Source: CAJXNP01 sp050305935
GTDB lineage: Bacteria > Bacteroidota > Bacteroidia > Cytophagales > Cyclobacteriaceae
NCBI GenBank assembly: GCA_050305935.1
Contig: JBNLGG010000014.1
Coordinates: 1 to 64,000, forward strand
DNA: 64,000 nt
Direction of reading: 5' to 3'
The notes beneath the pieces are model-generated. The model was not told the DNA's origin and searched no databases. It saw only the letters and a program-made list of their open reading frames with translations. The position numbers and the translations under genes were made by a program. Shown here piece by piece: positions 38,037-49,640 of this stretch. Every line of letters begins with the position of its first letter. Positions within the stretch are counted from its first letter, which is position 1.

Positions 38037-40805
38037 TTACCCTGTATTCCTCATAGCACCCGCTAGCGCATTGATGGTCAGCAGCAGGTTTCGCAAAGTT
38101 TCTTCACTGCCATTTTCTGTGTTGGCTTTTTCCGCCCGCCATTTTTTGAGTAGGGAGACCTGCTTTCTATGGAGTGTAGTCATCACGGAGGCACGCAGTA
38201 CGCTCGAATAGTGGTGGTCTACGCGCCGCTTTTCGATCCCTTCTTCCAGAAGGCTGTGCAGCGCATCTTTTGCCTTTTCAAATTCATGGATAAAAAGGTT
38301 GAGGAATTTTTCGCGAATAGCCCTGTCGGGAACAAGGGCAGCATATTCCCTCATGATCCCGACGTCTGTGGCAGCGAGACTTGTGTCCACATTCGTCAGC
38401 ACATACCGGATAAATGGGTCGCTTTTAACGGCCTTCTTCAACCGGGCAAAATTTTCAGGGTTGTTCTTTTTCAGGTTGTCCAGCGTGGTTCCTACACCAT
38501 ACCAACTGGTCATGTTATACCTCGATTGGCTCCAACTGAATACCCATGGAATCGCGCGCAGATCACCAATAGTTTTCCCACCTGTTCTCCTGGACGGACG
38601 AGAGCCTATCTTACTGTTTTCAATCGCATCGATCGGGGTGGCGTTGCGGAAATAGTCGATAAAGCCGTCCATGTTGATTAATTCGGAGTACAGCTTTTTG
38701 CTTTCCACAGCCAATTGTTCAAACACATCCGCAAGGGGGTGGAAGGTTTTTTTACTGTAAAAATTGGAAATTGATTTTCCTGCTGCGCTTGCTACCAGGA
38801 GTTCCAGGTTATAGCTGGCGTTGATTTTATTGGCATATTTTTGTTCGATCGTCTCTCCCTGTTCCGTTATTCGAATTTGATCATTGAGAGTTGAATGCGG
38901 TAAGGCATCCACAAAATAGTGGGTCGGTCCCGCGCCGCGACTGATGGATCCGCCTTTTCCGTGGAAGAAGAATAAGCTCACATCATGTTTATTGCCCACT
39001 TCAATCAATTTTGACTGGGCTTTGTATAAGTTCCAGTTGCTGGCAAATATTCCGCCGTCCTTATTACTATCGCTGTAACCCACCATCACTTGCTGAACAA
39101 GCTGTGGTGCATTTGTTTGCTTGCGAATGTACTCAAGGCTCCTTTTGGTGAATGGATGGCTCAAAAACGCATCCAGGATTTCAGGGCCATTCTCCAGGTC
39201 TTCAATCGTTTCCAGCAGAGGAACGACTGGTACCACGCACACGATTCCATTCTCGGTTTTTTTGGTGAGACCGGTTTCCCTGGCAAGCAGGTAGACCGCC
39301 AGCAGATCGCTCAGGCTCCGCGTCATACTTACGATGAAAGAGCCTATTCCCTCGGTGCCGTATTTGCTCACATGTCCCTCAATTTCCTTATAACATGACA
39401 ATACCGCCGAAGCATTTTCACCTAAATCCATATTTGGATTGGTGAAAGGTCGGTTTGACTTCAGCTCTTCTTCAATAAAAGCTAATCTTCTTTCTTCTTT
39501 CCAGGAGGTAAAATCATTATCAGGTATGGAGGCAGCGTCCATAAGCTGTGAAATGGCTTTATCATGGAAAGCGGAATTTTGCCGGATATCCAGGTGCGCT
39601 AAGTGGAATCCAAACGTTTCCACCAGACGAATAGCTTCTCTAACATCAGTGTACGCAATCGATTTGGCACCATATTGCACCAGTGAATTTTGAAGTATTT
39701 TTAAGTCTTCCAATAATTCCGAAGAATAGCGATAGCTCCCCGTAAAATCATCCAGATCAGTGATCTGGCCGTGTGCCACTTTTATAGGAAGCTTTGCTAT
39801 GAGTAAGTTAATGTACTGCCGGAATGCCTCGCCTTTGTTCCTTTGAATAGACGATTCACCTGTCTGACCAAGATCAGTGCAGATTTTCTGAACCCGTTTT
39901 CTGAACGCCCAGTCCGTTTCTTCAATATGAATGGCAAAACTGACATGTTTCACCAGCTCCGTGAGTTTGTCTTTAATGACGGAAAGGGCATTTAATCGTA
40001 GGGTATTGAGTGTGAAATTTGTTACTTCGGCTGTCACAAGCGGATGCCCGTCGCGGTCGCCGCCTACCCAGTCGCCGAAAGTGATTTTCGGGAATTTCCC
40101 ACCCACAAAGATGGAATCTTTATTAAACCCGGTTTCCTCCCAAGCCTGGATAAGCCTTCTGTCCAACACATTAATGACATTGGGGAAGACGTTGGTGAGG
40201 TAATATAAAATGTTCCTTAGTTCGGAGGGAACATCCGGCTTGTCTAAAAAGATTTCACCTGTTTTCCAAAGTCGATAAAGGCTCAATTTTATTTCTTCCC
40301 TGATGCCGTCCTGCTCTTTGGGAGTGTACATTTGATTTTCTCTCTTTACGAGGAGGAGGTATAGTTCGCGATGGTGCTCCAGTACCGTGGTACGTTTTGC
40401 TTCCGTCGGGTGGGCAGTGAGCACGGGCTCCACATGGATGCCTGCCAGTCGGTCGGCAATTTGTTCCTCGGTTATTCCAAGCTTTTTCAAACGTTTAAGG
40501 TGATATCCCCAAAGACCATTAATTTCGGAAAGGGAGGTGTTTTCCTTTTCCCTTCGGTCTTGTACGGCATTGTTTACCTCGACCATATTGAGCACCTGAA
40601 ACACCATCGAATACAACTGGACATGTTTAATGGTGATTTCCGGGGAGTCCAGGCCTTCCGCATTGTTTATCCAGGGAATTTGGTCGGCCATTTTTTCCTC
40701 GCCATTTTCTATCAGGACTTCCTTTAGCGCTTGCAGGAGGAATTCGAGGTCGTAATATGGCTTTCCAAGTTTGGCTTTAACTTGTTCAAGTACGTTCTTA
40801 TTCAT
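38037..40805 (-). CDS. ppc: Phosphoenolpyruvate carboxylase
   Basis: 922 residues, normal length. It makes oxaloacetate from PEP and bicarbonate to refill the TCA cycle. Signatures: catalytic His in VLTAHPTEAKRTTV (about 135), GGDRDGHP, the second signature VMVGYSDSNKDGG, FHGKGGSISRGAGP and the canonical C-terminus MRNTG. A Bacteroidota-type promoter is visible upstream. It is divergent from the M61 peptidase gene and converges on the repeat-rich region downstream. Confidence 0.97.
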   Translation of the reverse strand: MNKNVLEQVKAKLGKPYYDLEFLLQALKEVLIENGEEKMADQIPWINNAEGLDSPEITIKHVQLYSMVFQVLNMVEVNNAVQDRREKENTSLSEINGLWGYHLKRLKKLGITEEQIADRLAGIHVEPVLTAHPTEAKRTTVLEHHRELYLLLVKRENQMYTPKEQDGIREEIKLSLYRLWKTGEIFLDKPDVPSELRNILYYLTNVFPNVINVLDRRLIQAWEETGFNKDSIFVGGKFPKITFGDWVGGDRDGHPLVTAEVTNFTLNTLRLNALSVIKDKLTELVKHVSFAIHIEETDWAFRKRVQKICTDLGQTGESSIQRNKGEAFRQYINLLIAKLPIKVAHGQITDLDDFTGSYRYSSELLEDLKILQNSLVQYGAKSIAYTDVREAIRLVETFGFHLAHLDIRQNSAFHDKAISQLMDAASIPDNDFTSWKEERRLAFIEEELKSNRPFTNPNMDLGENASAVLSCYKEIEGHVSKYGTEGIGSFIVSMTRSLSDLLAVYLLARETGLTKKTENGIVCVVPVVPLLETIEDLENGPEILDAFLSHPFTKRSLEYIRKQTNAPQLVQQVMVGYSDSNKDGGIFASNWNLYKAQSKLIEVGNKHDVSLFFFHGKGGSISRGAGPTHYFVDALPHSTLNDQIRITEQGETIEQKYANKINASYNLELLVASAAGKSISNFYSKKTFHPLADVFEQLAVESKKLYSELINMDGFIDYFRNATPIDAIENSKIGSRPSRRTGGKTIGDLRAIPWVFSWSQSRYNMTSWYGVGTTLDNLKKNNPENFARLKKAVKSDPFIRYVLTNVDTSLAATDVGIMREYAALVPDRAIREKFLNLFIHEFEKAKDALHSLLEEGIEKRRVDHHYSSVLRASVMTTLHRKQVSLLKKWRAEKANTENGSEETLRNLLLTINALAGAMRNTG

Positions 40806-40839
40806 TTATATCTGGGAAAAGGATTTGATAGATATGTTG

Positions 40840-40872
40840 CAAAACTAATAATAAAAGACCTTTTTCAGCAAG
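40840..40872 (-). promoter_or_regulatory. Predicted promoter of ppc
   Basis: Read on the - strand: -33 element CTTG (40872-40869), 21-bp spacer, -7 element TAGTTTTG (40847-40840), an exact match to the Bacteroidota consensus TAnnTTTG. It is about 35 bp from the ppc ATG. Confidence 0.6.
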
Positions 40873-40946
40873 TTCGTTCACAACAAAGTGTCACATTTGT
40901 TAAAACTAACCTGTCCATTGTATGTTTTAAAATATCGGCGAATAAT

Positions 40947-40954
40947 TATTTTTG
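40947..40954 (+). promoter_or_regulatory. Predicted -7 box for the M61 peptidase gene
   Basis: TATTTTTG matches TAnnTTTG exactly, 26 bp before the ATG. The -33 region has only a T-rich stretch (GTTTT at 40924), so this is a tentative call. Confidence 0.4.
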
Positions 40955-40980
40955 GCATTGAGAATTAACCAAAACATTTA

Positions 40981-42780
40981 ATGTTGAAAAGAAGAATAGT
41001 TTTAGTGACAGGGCTTTTTGTATTGTCCCTGGTGTCTACAGGAATGTTGGCAAAAGAATCCTTGCATTACAAGTTGTCTATGCCAGAGCCACACACGCAT
41101 TACTTTGAGGTGCAATTGGATCTACAGGGATTTAGCAAATCTTCCCTGGAGCTTAAAATGCCAGTGTGGGCGCCCGGCTCTTATCTAATCAGGGAATTTG
41201 AGCGCAATGTTGAGTCGTTTGAAGCGAAAAGTGACGGTGGAGACCAATTGAAGACCTATAAAACAGATAAAAATACCTGGCGAATTGAGACGGGCAAAGC
41301 ACAAAATCTGGTCATTAGCTATCGGGTATATGCATTTGAGTTGTCCAATCGAACAAGCTTTCTGGATGCTGATCATGGATACTTTAATGGTTCAAGTGTA
41401 TTCATGTATATTGAGGATTATAAAGACCTGCCCTTAACCCTTGAAATCATCCCCTATAAAAAATGGAATCTGGTAAGCACGGGGTTGCCAAGAGTGAATG
41501 AAGAGGGTTGGCATTATCGTGCTGAAAATTACGATCACCTGGTGGATTGTCCGGCGGAAATGGGGAATCACAAGGAAATCAATTTCGAAGTTCAGGGTGT
41601 AAAGCATACCATTGCGATGTACGGTCCGGCAAATTATGATGAAGAAAAACTGGTGAAAGACTTCACTGCTTTCATCACAAAATGCAACGAGATATTCGGT
41701 AGCAATCCAAACAAGTATTATCTTTTTATCATTCACAATGTGGAAAGTGGCGGTGGCGGCCTGGAACATATGAACAGTGTGACCATGCAGGCGCGGCGCT
41801 GGAATTATAAATCTGAATCCACCTATGAGAGCTTTTTGACAACGGCCGCTCATGAATACATTCATGTATGGATCGTCAAGCGCATCAGGCCTGAAGTGTT
41901 AGGGCCATTTGATTATAACAAAGAGATTTATACCGATCAGTTGTGGGTGATGGAGGGCTTTACCTCCTATTTCAGCCAATTGATTTTGTGCCAGTTGGGG
42001 TACATTGAAGATTATGAATTTATCAACTTTTTTGCGGACAGAATTTCCAACATGGAGGCTTCCAAAGGAACGCGGGCCCAGTCGCTGAGTGAATCGAGCT
42101 TTGACACATGGATAGAGTTTTATAAAACGGATGAGAACAGCGGAAATACTACAGTTTCCTATTATGTCAAAGGTTCGGTGATTGCCAATCTGCTCGACTT
42201 GCTGATCATTGACCATTCAAATGGCGAAAAGGACCTTGGGGACGCGATGAAATACCTTTATGAAGAATACTATCTGAAAACAGGAAAGGGCATCCCGGAC
42301 GGAGAATTTAAAAAGGTATTTGAACTCTTTGCCGGTCAAAACCTGGATGACTTTTACCGCAGGTACATCGATGGTACTGAAGAAATAGATTATGCCCGTT
42401 TTTTATCATTGGCAGGTATCAATGTGGAGAAAAAATTGAGCAGTGCTGAATTGCTATTGGGTGTGGTGACCATTGATGAAGAAGGGAAAGTAATCGTGAA
42501 AAGTGTCAGGGAAGATAGTCCTGGCTGGATTTCCGGGATAAATGCCAATGACGAAATCATAGCAGTCGATGGTTTTCGGGTTAGGCAAAGAGGGATTTCC
42601 GCCATTCTCGACAATAAAAACCCGGAGGACATAGTGGAAGTCATATTAGCACGGGATGGAATCATTAAAACAATCGATGTGACACTTCATCCTACGGAGA
42701 ATTATTATTACTATTTGAAGCCGTATAAAGAAAGGACCGCAAAACAGCAGCGCGTGCTCTCCAAGTGGCTGAAAGACTAA
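40981..42780 (+). CDS. M61-family metallopeptidase with PDZ domain
   Basis: 599 residues with a signal peptide (about 1-24). The N-terminal beta domain (LELKMPVWAPGSYLIREFERNVE) is typical of the glycyl-aminopeptidase M61 family. The zinc site is HEYIH in AAHEYIHVW near residue 290, followed by LWVMEGFTSYF with the third metal ligand Glu. A PDZ domain is near 490-565 (LLGVVTIDEEGK, VREDSPGWISGINANDEIIAV). It is a periplasmic or exported peptidase. It is followed 17 bp later by ligA on the same strand, although a functional link is unlikely. Confidence 0.92.
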   Translation: MLKRRIVLVTGLFVLSLVSTGMLAKESLHYKLSMPEPHTHYFEVQLDLQGFSKSSLELKMPVWAPGSYLIREFERNVESFEAKSDGGDQLKTYKTDKNTWRIETGKAQNLVISYRVYAFELSNRTSFLDADHGYFNGSSVFMYIEDYKDLPLTLEIIPYKKWNLVSTGLPRVNEEGWHYRAENYDHLVDCPAEMGNHKEINFEVQGVKHTIAMYGPANYDEEKLVKDFTAFITKCNEIFGSNPNKYYLFIIHNVESGGGGLEHMNSVTMQARRWNYKSESTYESFLTTAAHEYIHVWIVKRIRPEVLGPFDYNKEIYTDQLWVMEGFTSYFSQLILCQLGYIEDYEFINFFADRISNMEASKGTRAQSLSESSFDTWIEFYKTDENSGNTTVSYYVKGSVIANLLDLLIIDHSNGEKDLGDAMKYLYEEYYLKTGKGIPDGEFKKVFELFAGQNLDDFYRRYIDGTEEIDYARFLSLAGINVEKKLSSAELLLGVVTIDEEGKVIVKSVREDSPGWISGINANDEIIAVDGFRVRQRGISAILDNKNPEDIVEVILARDGIIKTIDVTLHPTENYYYYLKPYKERTAKQQRVLSKWLKD

Positions 42781-42788
42781 ACCTATGA

Positions 42789-44810
<2,022 letters not shown>

Positions 44811-44854
44811 ACATGGATTGTATTTTTGAACATGGATTGATTTTTTATAAAAAA

Positions 44855-44907
44855 GGCAACCTGTACGCCAGTACAGCACAAACCAATTGTTTACGGCTTT
44901 CGTTGCC
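44855..44907 (+). other. Structured leader candidate upstream of the DUF6913 gene
   Basis: An outer stem GGCAAC (44855-44860) / GTTGCC (44902-44907) encloses an inner stem CTGTAC (44861-44866) / GTACAG (44871-44876), stacked directly on it. It is preceded by T6ATA6 and by a 10-bp direct repeat ACATGGATTG (44812-44821 and 44830-44839). It lies 17 bp before the ATG. It may be a ligA terminator remnant or a 5' regulatory RNA. Confidence 0.4.
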
Positions 44908-44924
44908 ATAAAAGCTACACCCTC

Positions 44925-45449
44925 ATGAAAACAATAAGCCTCCCGTTTGTTACCAATAAAGTTTTAAAAGGATCTGATAAAAAAGAAGGGAACCTGCAAT
45001 ATGCCGTTTCCAATAGCATATTGATCATATTTACCGCAAACGGACAAAGCTCCAAATTTCACCAGGTAAGGAAACTTCAGGAAAAATTTCAATTGGATGG
45101 CAAGAAAGTCAGCTTCTTATATGTTTTGCTGAAAGAAGAGGATCGTCCGGATGGAGCATTGGACGACCATATGATTGCTATTGACACAAAACATATCGGG
45201 ATGTTTGGCGACATCAAAGATGAAAATGTAAGCAGAATCGTTGGCAGCCACTATGATTTTGTCATCACTGCTGACCTTATTCCTAATATCTATTCTGATT
45301 ATTTATTGGCGAAATGTAAATCCAACTGTAAAATCGGAAGGTTTTTTGACAGCCATAATAAATTTTATGATCTGATGATCCAGACGACCGAAGGAAGCGA
45401 CCTGGAGTTTTACTTGAATCAAGTCTATCATTATATAAAACAGCTTTAA
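44925..45449 (+). CDS. DUF6913-family protein
   Basis: 174 residues, no signal peptide or membrane segment. It matches the small Bacteroidota family that is habitually found next to dapA: FTANGQSSKFHQVRKLQEKF, FLYVLLKEEDRPDG, ADLIPNIYSDYLLAKCKSNCKIGRF and a C-terminal LEFYLNQVYHYIKQL. Biochemical function is unknown. It ends 6 bp before dapA on the same strand, so the two are co-transcribed; a role linked to lysine or diaminopimelate supply is only a guess from context. Confidence 0.8.
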   Translation: MKTISLPFVTNKVLKGSDKKEGNLQYAVSNSILIIFTANGQSSKFHQVRKLQEKFQLDGKKVSFLYVLLKEEDRPDGALDDHMIAIDTKHIGMFGDIKDENVSRIVGSHYDFVITADLIPNIYSDYLLAKCKSNCKIGRFFDSHNKFYDLMIQTTEGSDLEFYLNQVYHYIKQL

Positions 45450-45455
45450 TTTTTT

Positions 45456-46322
45456 ATGTACGACACGTTAAGAGGAACAGGCGTAGCATTAGTTACTCCA
45501 TTTACCAGCAGTCTTGAAATTGATTATCCATCATTTAGAAAGTTGCTTGATTACAACGCCGATAACGGCGTAAATTATTTTGTAGTAAACGGTACCACCG
45601 GCGAATCTGCCACTACAAATAAGCAAGAGAAGCATGCTTTGCTTGATTTCATTCGCAATAACAATAAGAAGAATTTACCTATTGTATATGGTACCGGCGG
45701 GTATGATACACTTGACATAGTCGAACATGTGAAAGAAATGGACTGGGCAGGTGTGGAAGCGCTGTTAAGCGTAAGTCCATATTATAACCGGCCCTCGCAG
45801 GCAGGAATAATCAAGCACTACGAGGCGATTGCCGATGCATGCCCGAAGCCTGTCATTCTTTACAATGTGCCAAAGCGGACCGGGGCGAATTTGACAGCCG
45901 CTACGACTTTGGAGCTGGCGAAGCACCCAAATATTATTGGGATTAAGGAAGCAACAAGTGATTTTGGACAGATCATTGATATTCTTGCGGATAAACCGGA
46001 TGATTTTATGTTGATATCGGGCGATGATATGAATACTGTCGCAATGATTTCTATAGGAGCTGCGGGTGTCATTTCCGTGCTGGCCAATGCCCTTCCGTTG
46101 AAGATGTCATCCATGGTCCAAAAAGCATTAAATGGAGATTATAGCGGCGCTTCAGAGATTCTTTTTGAATTAAGCAAAATGAATCCACACATGTACTCTG
46201 AAGGTAGCCCGGTAGGGGTAAAGCAACTGCTGGCTGAATTGGGAATAATGGAAAACCACGTCCGTCTGCCGCATGTTCCCGCAAGCGACAAACTGAAAAA
46301 GAAAATACAGTCTTTACTGTAA
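45456..46322 (+). CDS. dapA: 4-hydroxy-tetrahydrodipicolinate synthase
   Basis: 288 residues, normal length. It condenses pyruvate with aspartate semialdehyde, the first committed step to diaminopimelate and lysine. Motifs: GTTGES near the N-terminus, YYNRPSQAGIIKHYEAIA, catalytic Tyr in ILYNVPKRTG, Schiff-base Lys in IGIKEATSDF (about 163) and LISGDDMNT. It is the last gene after ligA and the DUF6913 gene. A bidirectional terminator follows at once. Confidence 0.97.
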   Translation: MYDTLRGTGVALVTPFTSSLEIDYPSFRKLLDYNADNGVNYFVVNGTTGESATTNKQEKHALLDFIRNNNKKNLPIVYGTGGYDTLDIVEHVKEMDWAGVEALLSVSPYYNRPSQAGIIKHYEAIADACPKPVILYNVPKRTGANLTAATTLELAKHPNIIGIKEATSDFGQIIDILADKPDDFMLISGDDMNTVAMISIGAAGVISVLANALPLKMSSMVQKALNGDYSGASEILFELSKMNPHMYSEGSPVGVKQLLAELGIMENHVRLPHVPASDKLKKKIQSLL

Positions 46323-46330
46323 ACAAAAAA

Positions 46331-46359
46331 AAAGGGCTCTCAATGGAGCCCTTTTTTTT
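46331..46359. terminator. Bidirectional intrinsic terminator after dapA
   Basis: GGGCTC (46334-46339) pairs with GAGCCC (46346-46351), extended by AAA/TTT and flanked by an A run on the left and eight T on the right. It serves dapA on + and the convergent histone-like gene on -. Confidence 0.88.
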
Positions 46360-46372
46360 GTGCTTTTAAAAA

Positions 46373-46549
46373 TTAGCCCTCGTTTTTAATATCTTGTACT
46401 TCTACCCTAATATCTTGTGCTAAGTTTTTAAGATCCTGCATACCTTTTCTTACTCTTGTACCGGCTGCCTGATTTTTTTTGTCATAAAACTTTTGAAAGT
46501 CACCTTCTAGTGACATAACTAAATCTCTAAGTTCGTCGAATCTTTTCAT
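46373..46549 (-). CDS. Histone H1-like small DNA-binding protein
   Basis: 58 residues, beginning MKRFDELRDLVMSLEGDF and ending VEVQDIKNEG. The central region (FYDKKNQAAGTRVRKGMQDL) matches the short histone H1/Hc1-like protein found throughout Bacteroidota. It is all-helical in appearance, with basic residues in the middle. It probably acts as a nucleoid-associated protein. The gene is convergent with dapA and shares its bidirectional terminator. The start is the only ATG at the N-terminus, and the downstream frame is compact and stops right before the terminator. Confidence 0.85.
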   Translation of the reverse strand: MKRFDELRDLVMSLEGDFQKFYDKKNQAAGTRVRKGMQDLKNLAQDIRVEVQDIKNEG

Positions 46550-46650
46550 TTTTATTCAATTAGGTTACGTATATATAGCGTTAAATTTTAGTCAGCAATA
46601 TAGGTAAAATGTTTAAAAATCAATAAATGGATGCCTTTTTTTAAACATTT

Positions 46651-47895
46651 TTATGCGATTTCTTCAACGGCCTTTTTATAGTGGCCGCTTCGAAGTTTAT
46701 CCGATATAGCAACGAATGCTTTGATGGTTTCTTCTACATCAGCTTCTGTATGTGCCGCCGTAGGAATTAGTCGCAGCATGATCACACCTTTTGGAACGAC
46801 AGGATAAATCACTATCGAACAGAAGATTCCATAGTTCTCCCTCAAGTCATGCACTAATGCGCCGGCTTCAGGTGGCGTACCACTTAAAAAGACAGGAGTA
46901 ACGGGTGATTGTGTGTTGCCAATGTTGAATCCATTGTCTTTTAGGCCTTTTTGCAGCCCGTTGACAATTTTCCACAGATTATTTTTCAATTCAGGTTTTG
47001 TTCGAAGAAGCTCCAGTCTTTTTAAGCCTCCCAGAACCAAAGGCATTGGCAGGGACTTAGCAAAGATTTGAGATCTTACATTGTATCGTAAATACTGAAT
47101 GATGTCCTTATCCCCGGCAATAAAAGCACCGATGCTTGCCATAGCTTTCGCAAATGTTGAGAAGTATAGGTCTACCTCATCTTGTACGCCAAATTCTTCG
47201 CCAACACCAGCACCTGTTTTTCCTAATGTGCCAAATCCGTGGGCATCATCTATTAAAAGCCTGAAACTGAATTTCTTTTTGAGGGCCACGATGTCTTTTA
47301 AATTCCCTAAATCACCCGACATTCCAAAAACGCCTTCGGTGATCACAAGGATACCGCCGCCAGTTTCTTTGGCAAGCCTGGTAGCTCTTTGAAGTTGCTT
47401 CTCCAGGTTTTCGATGTCATTGTGAGGAAAGACAAATCGCTTGCCTATGTGCATCCTCAGGCCATCTATAATACAAGCATGAGCCTCAGAATCATAAACG
47501 ATCACATCTTTTCTGTCTACGATAGCATCAATGATTGACATAATGCCCTGGTAGCCGTAGTTTAGCAACATGGCTGCATCCTTCTGGACGAAGGCTGCCA
47601 ATTCTCGCTCAAATTTTTCATGGTATGTGGTGTTTCCCGACATGATCCTTGCACCCATTGGGTAGGCCAGACCCCATTCTTGAGAAGCTTCTGCATCAGC
47701 TTTCCTTACCTCGGGATGGTTGGCAAGTCCCAAATAATTATTCAAACTCCAGTTCAGCACTTCCTTCCCTTTGAATTTCATTCTCGGAGCTATTTCGCCC
47801 TCTAATTTCGGAAACATGAAGTAGCCTTCTTCTTTGAAGTTGGCGTATGTGCCCAGCGGGGTTCTTTCGGTTACTAGTTTCTCAAAAATGTCCAC
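46651..47895 (-). CDS. Alpha-oxoamine synthase family PLP enzyme, probable serine palmitoyltransferase
   Basis: 414 residues, class II aminotransferase fold. Features: NWSLNNYLGLANHPEVRKA, GARIMSGNTTYHEKFERELA, NYGYQGIMSIIDAI, DSEAHACIIDGLR, VITEGVFGMSGD, LIDDAHGFGTLGKTGAG, and the PLP lysine in STFAKAMASIGAF. The family includes serine palmitoyltransferase, 2-amino-3-ketobutyrate ligase and 8-amino-7-oxononanoate synthase. The extended N-terminus (LGTYANFKEEGYFMFPKLEG) and the sphingolipid-making habit of Bacteroidota favour serine palmitoyltransferase. No biotin or threonine genes are adjacent, which argues weakly against the alternatives. Confidence 0.78.
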   Translation of the reverse strand: MDIFEKLVTERTPLGTYANFKEEGYFMFPKLEGEIAPRMKFKGKEVLNWSLNNYLGLANHPEVRKADAEASQEWGLAYPMGARIMSGNTTYHEKFERELAAFVQKDAAMLLNYGYQGIMSIIDAIVDRKDVIVYDSEAHACIIDGLRMHIGKRFVFPHNDIENLEKQLQRATRLAKETGGGILVITEGVFGMSGDLGNLKDIVALKKKFSFRLLIDDAHGFGTLGKTGAGVGEEFGVQDEVDLYFSTFAKAMASIGAFIAGDKDIIQYLRYNVRSQIFAKSLPMPLVLGGLKRLELLRTKPELKNNLWKIVNGLQKGLKDNGFNIGNTQSPVTPVFLSGTPPEAGALVHDLRENYGIFCSIVIYPVVPKGVIMLRLIPTAAHTEADVEETIKAFVAISDKLRSGHYKKAVEEIA

Positions 47896-48146
47896 TTTTC
47901 TTCCTTTTTTATTTGATGTTTCAATCTGAAAGCGCGAAGTTAATACGAATTTTATATCTGGAAAAAACTAATCCATATTAATTATTTCCCAAAGTCTACA
48001 TTTCATTCTTTCAGTGAAGAATTAAAAATTGCCTTTTCTGCCAGAATGGGGATGGTTTTTGGCTGGAAATGATGGTTTTGAGGTGTTCTAATGTGCGATG
48101 GTAAATGTTTTTTCAAAAAATCTCTATGAGCATAAATGAATTGCAG

Positions 48147-49634
48147 ATGGCAGGTTCTCAGAATATTAAAAAAATTTTGATAGCAAACAGAGGTGAAATT
48201 GCGGGGCGGATCATTGCCACCACAAAAAAAATGGGAATCGCGTCTGTAGCAGTTTTTAGCGATGTTGACAGGGGCATGCCATTTGTGCGCGATGCAGATG
48301 AAGCCGTCCACGTAGGACCTTCCGAATCCCTAAAGTCCTATCTTAACATGGACAAGATCATTGAAGTAGCCCTGAGGATGAAGTGCGACGCGATACATCC
48401 GGGTTATGGATTTTTGTCCGAAAATGCCCTTTTTGCCAGGAAGGTGGCAGAAGCTGGAATTATATTTATAGGTCCGAAGCCACATACCATTGAAACCATG
48501 GGTGACAAAATCACCTCTAAAAGGACGGTAAGCAAGTTTGATATTCCTCTCGTTCCGGGGACATCGTCGCCAGTGAAAAATTCCGTTGAAGCCGAAAAGA
48601 TAGTAGAAGAAATCGGTCTGCCCGTTTTGATAAAGGCGAGTGCGGGGGGTGGCGGAAAAGGAATGCGGGTAGTTGACAGCCATGAAAATCTCAAGGAAAG
48701 CTTTCAATCTGCGATGAGCGAGGCCCAGACGGCCTTTGGCGACCCCTCCGTGTTTATTGAAAAATTTGTTCAAAACCCACGGCATATAGAAGTTCAGGTG
48801 CTGGCTGATCAACACGGTAATTTTTTTCATTTAAATGAGAGGGAATGCTCTGTACAACGTCGACACCAGAAGGTGGTTGAGGAGTGTCCATCTGCGATTG
48901 TGGATGATGCTTTGAGGGAAAAGCTTGGCAAGGCTGCCATCGACGTGGCGAGATCGTGTGACTATGTGGGCGCTGGCACGGTAGAGTTTATCATGGATGA
49001 GGGCAAGAAATTCTATTTTTTGGAAATGAATACCAGGCTACAGGTGGAGCACCCCGTGACCGAAATGACAACCGGGCTGGACCTGGTTGCCTTGCAAATT
49101 GAAATCGCCGAAGGTAAAAAGTTGCAATTGAGGCAGGAAGATCTCGCACCGATTGGTCATTCCATTGAGCTGCGGGTCTATGCTGAAGACCCGGAAGATG
49201 GTTTTTTACCCTCGATTGGAAATCTTTGCCACTATAGATTGCCGGAGGGTCGAGGCATACGATTAGACGGGGGATATGAAGAAGGTATGGATATACCTAT
49301 TTATTATGACCCTCTTATTTCAAAACTTATTGTTTATGACAAAGACAGAGTCTCCGCCATTCAGAAAATGATAGGAGCAATAAAGAAATACGAGATCAAG
49401 GGAGTGAAAACCACTTTACCTTTTGGGCTGTTTGTGATGCAAAACAAATACTTTCAAAAAGAGGATTTCGATACTAATTTTGTGGAGAAGCATTATGTGC
49501 AGGAGGTAGAAAAATTGAAGGTGGAAATGGAAGAGATTGCGGCTTTAATGACCCATAAGATATTGATGGAACAGAAAGATAATCTGGTTCCCGTGATCAG
49601 ATCAAAATCAAATTGGCGACGAAGATTGATTTAA
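48147..49634 (+). CDS. accC: Biotin carboxylase subunit of an acyl-CoA carboxylase
   Basis: About 495 residues from ATG 48147 (MAGSQNIKKILIANRGE); in-frame ATGs at 48126 and 48105 would add 7 or 14 residues. ATP-grasp enzyme that carboxylates biotin: ANRGEIAGRI, HPGYGFLSENA, KASAGGGGKGMRVV, HIEVQVLAD, RECSVQRRHQKVVEE, EMNTRLQVEHPVTE. The partner subunits (biotin carrier, carboxyltransferase) are not next to it, so whether it serves acetyl- or propionyl-CoA carboxylase is open. It abuts the exported phosphatase-like gene downstream and is divergent from the serine-palmitoyltransferase-like gene. Confidence 0.92.
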   Translation: MAGSQNIKKILIANRGEIAGRIIATTKKMGIASVAVFSDVDRGMPFVRDADEAVHVGPSESLKSYLNMDKIIEVALRMKCDAIHPGYGFLSENALFARKVAEAGIIFIGPKPHTIETMGDKITSKRTVSKFDIPLVPGTSSPVKNSVEAEKIVEEIGLPVLIKASAGGGGKGMRVVDSHENLKESFQSAMSEAQTAFGDPSVFIEKFVQNPRHIEVQVLADQHGNFFHLNERECSVQRRHQKVVEECPSAIVDDALREKLGKAAIDVARSCDYVGAGTVEFIMDEGKKFYFLEMNTRLQVEHPVTEMTTGLDLVALQIEIAEGKKLQLRQEDLAPIGHSIELRVYAEDPEDGFLPSIGNLCHYRLPEGRGIRLDGGYEEGMDIPIYYDPLISKLIVYDKDRVSAIQKMIGAIKKYEIKGVKTTLPFGLFVMQNKYFQKEDFDTNFVEKHYVQEVEKLKVEMEEIAALMTHKILMEQKDNLVPVIRSKSNWRRRLI

Positions 49635-49640
49635 GTGAAC

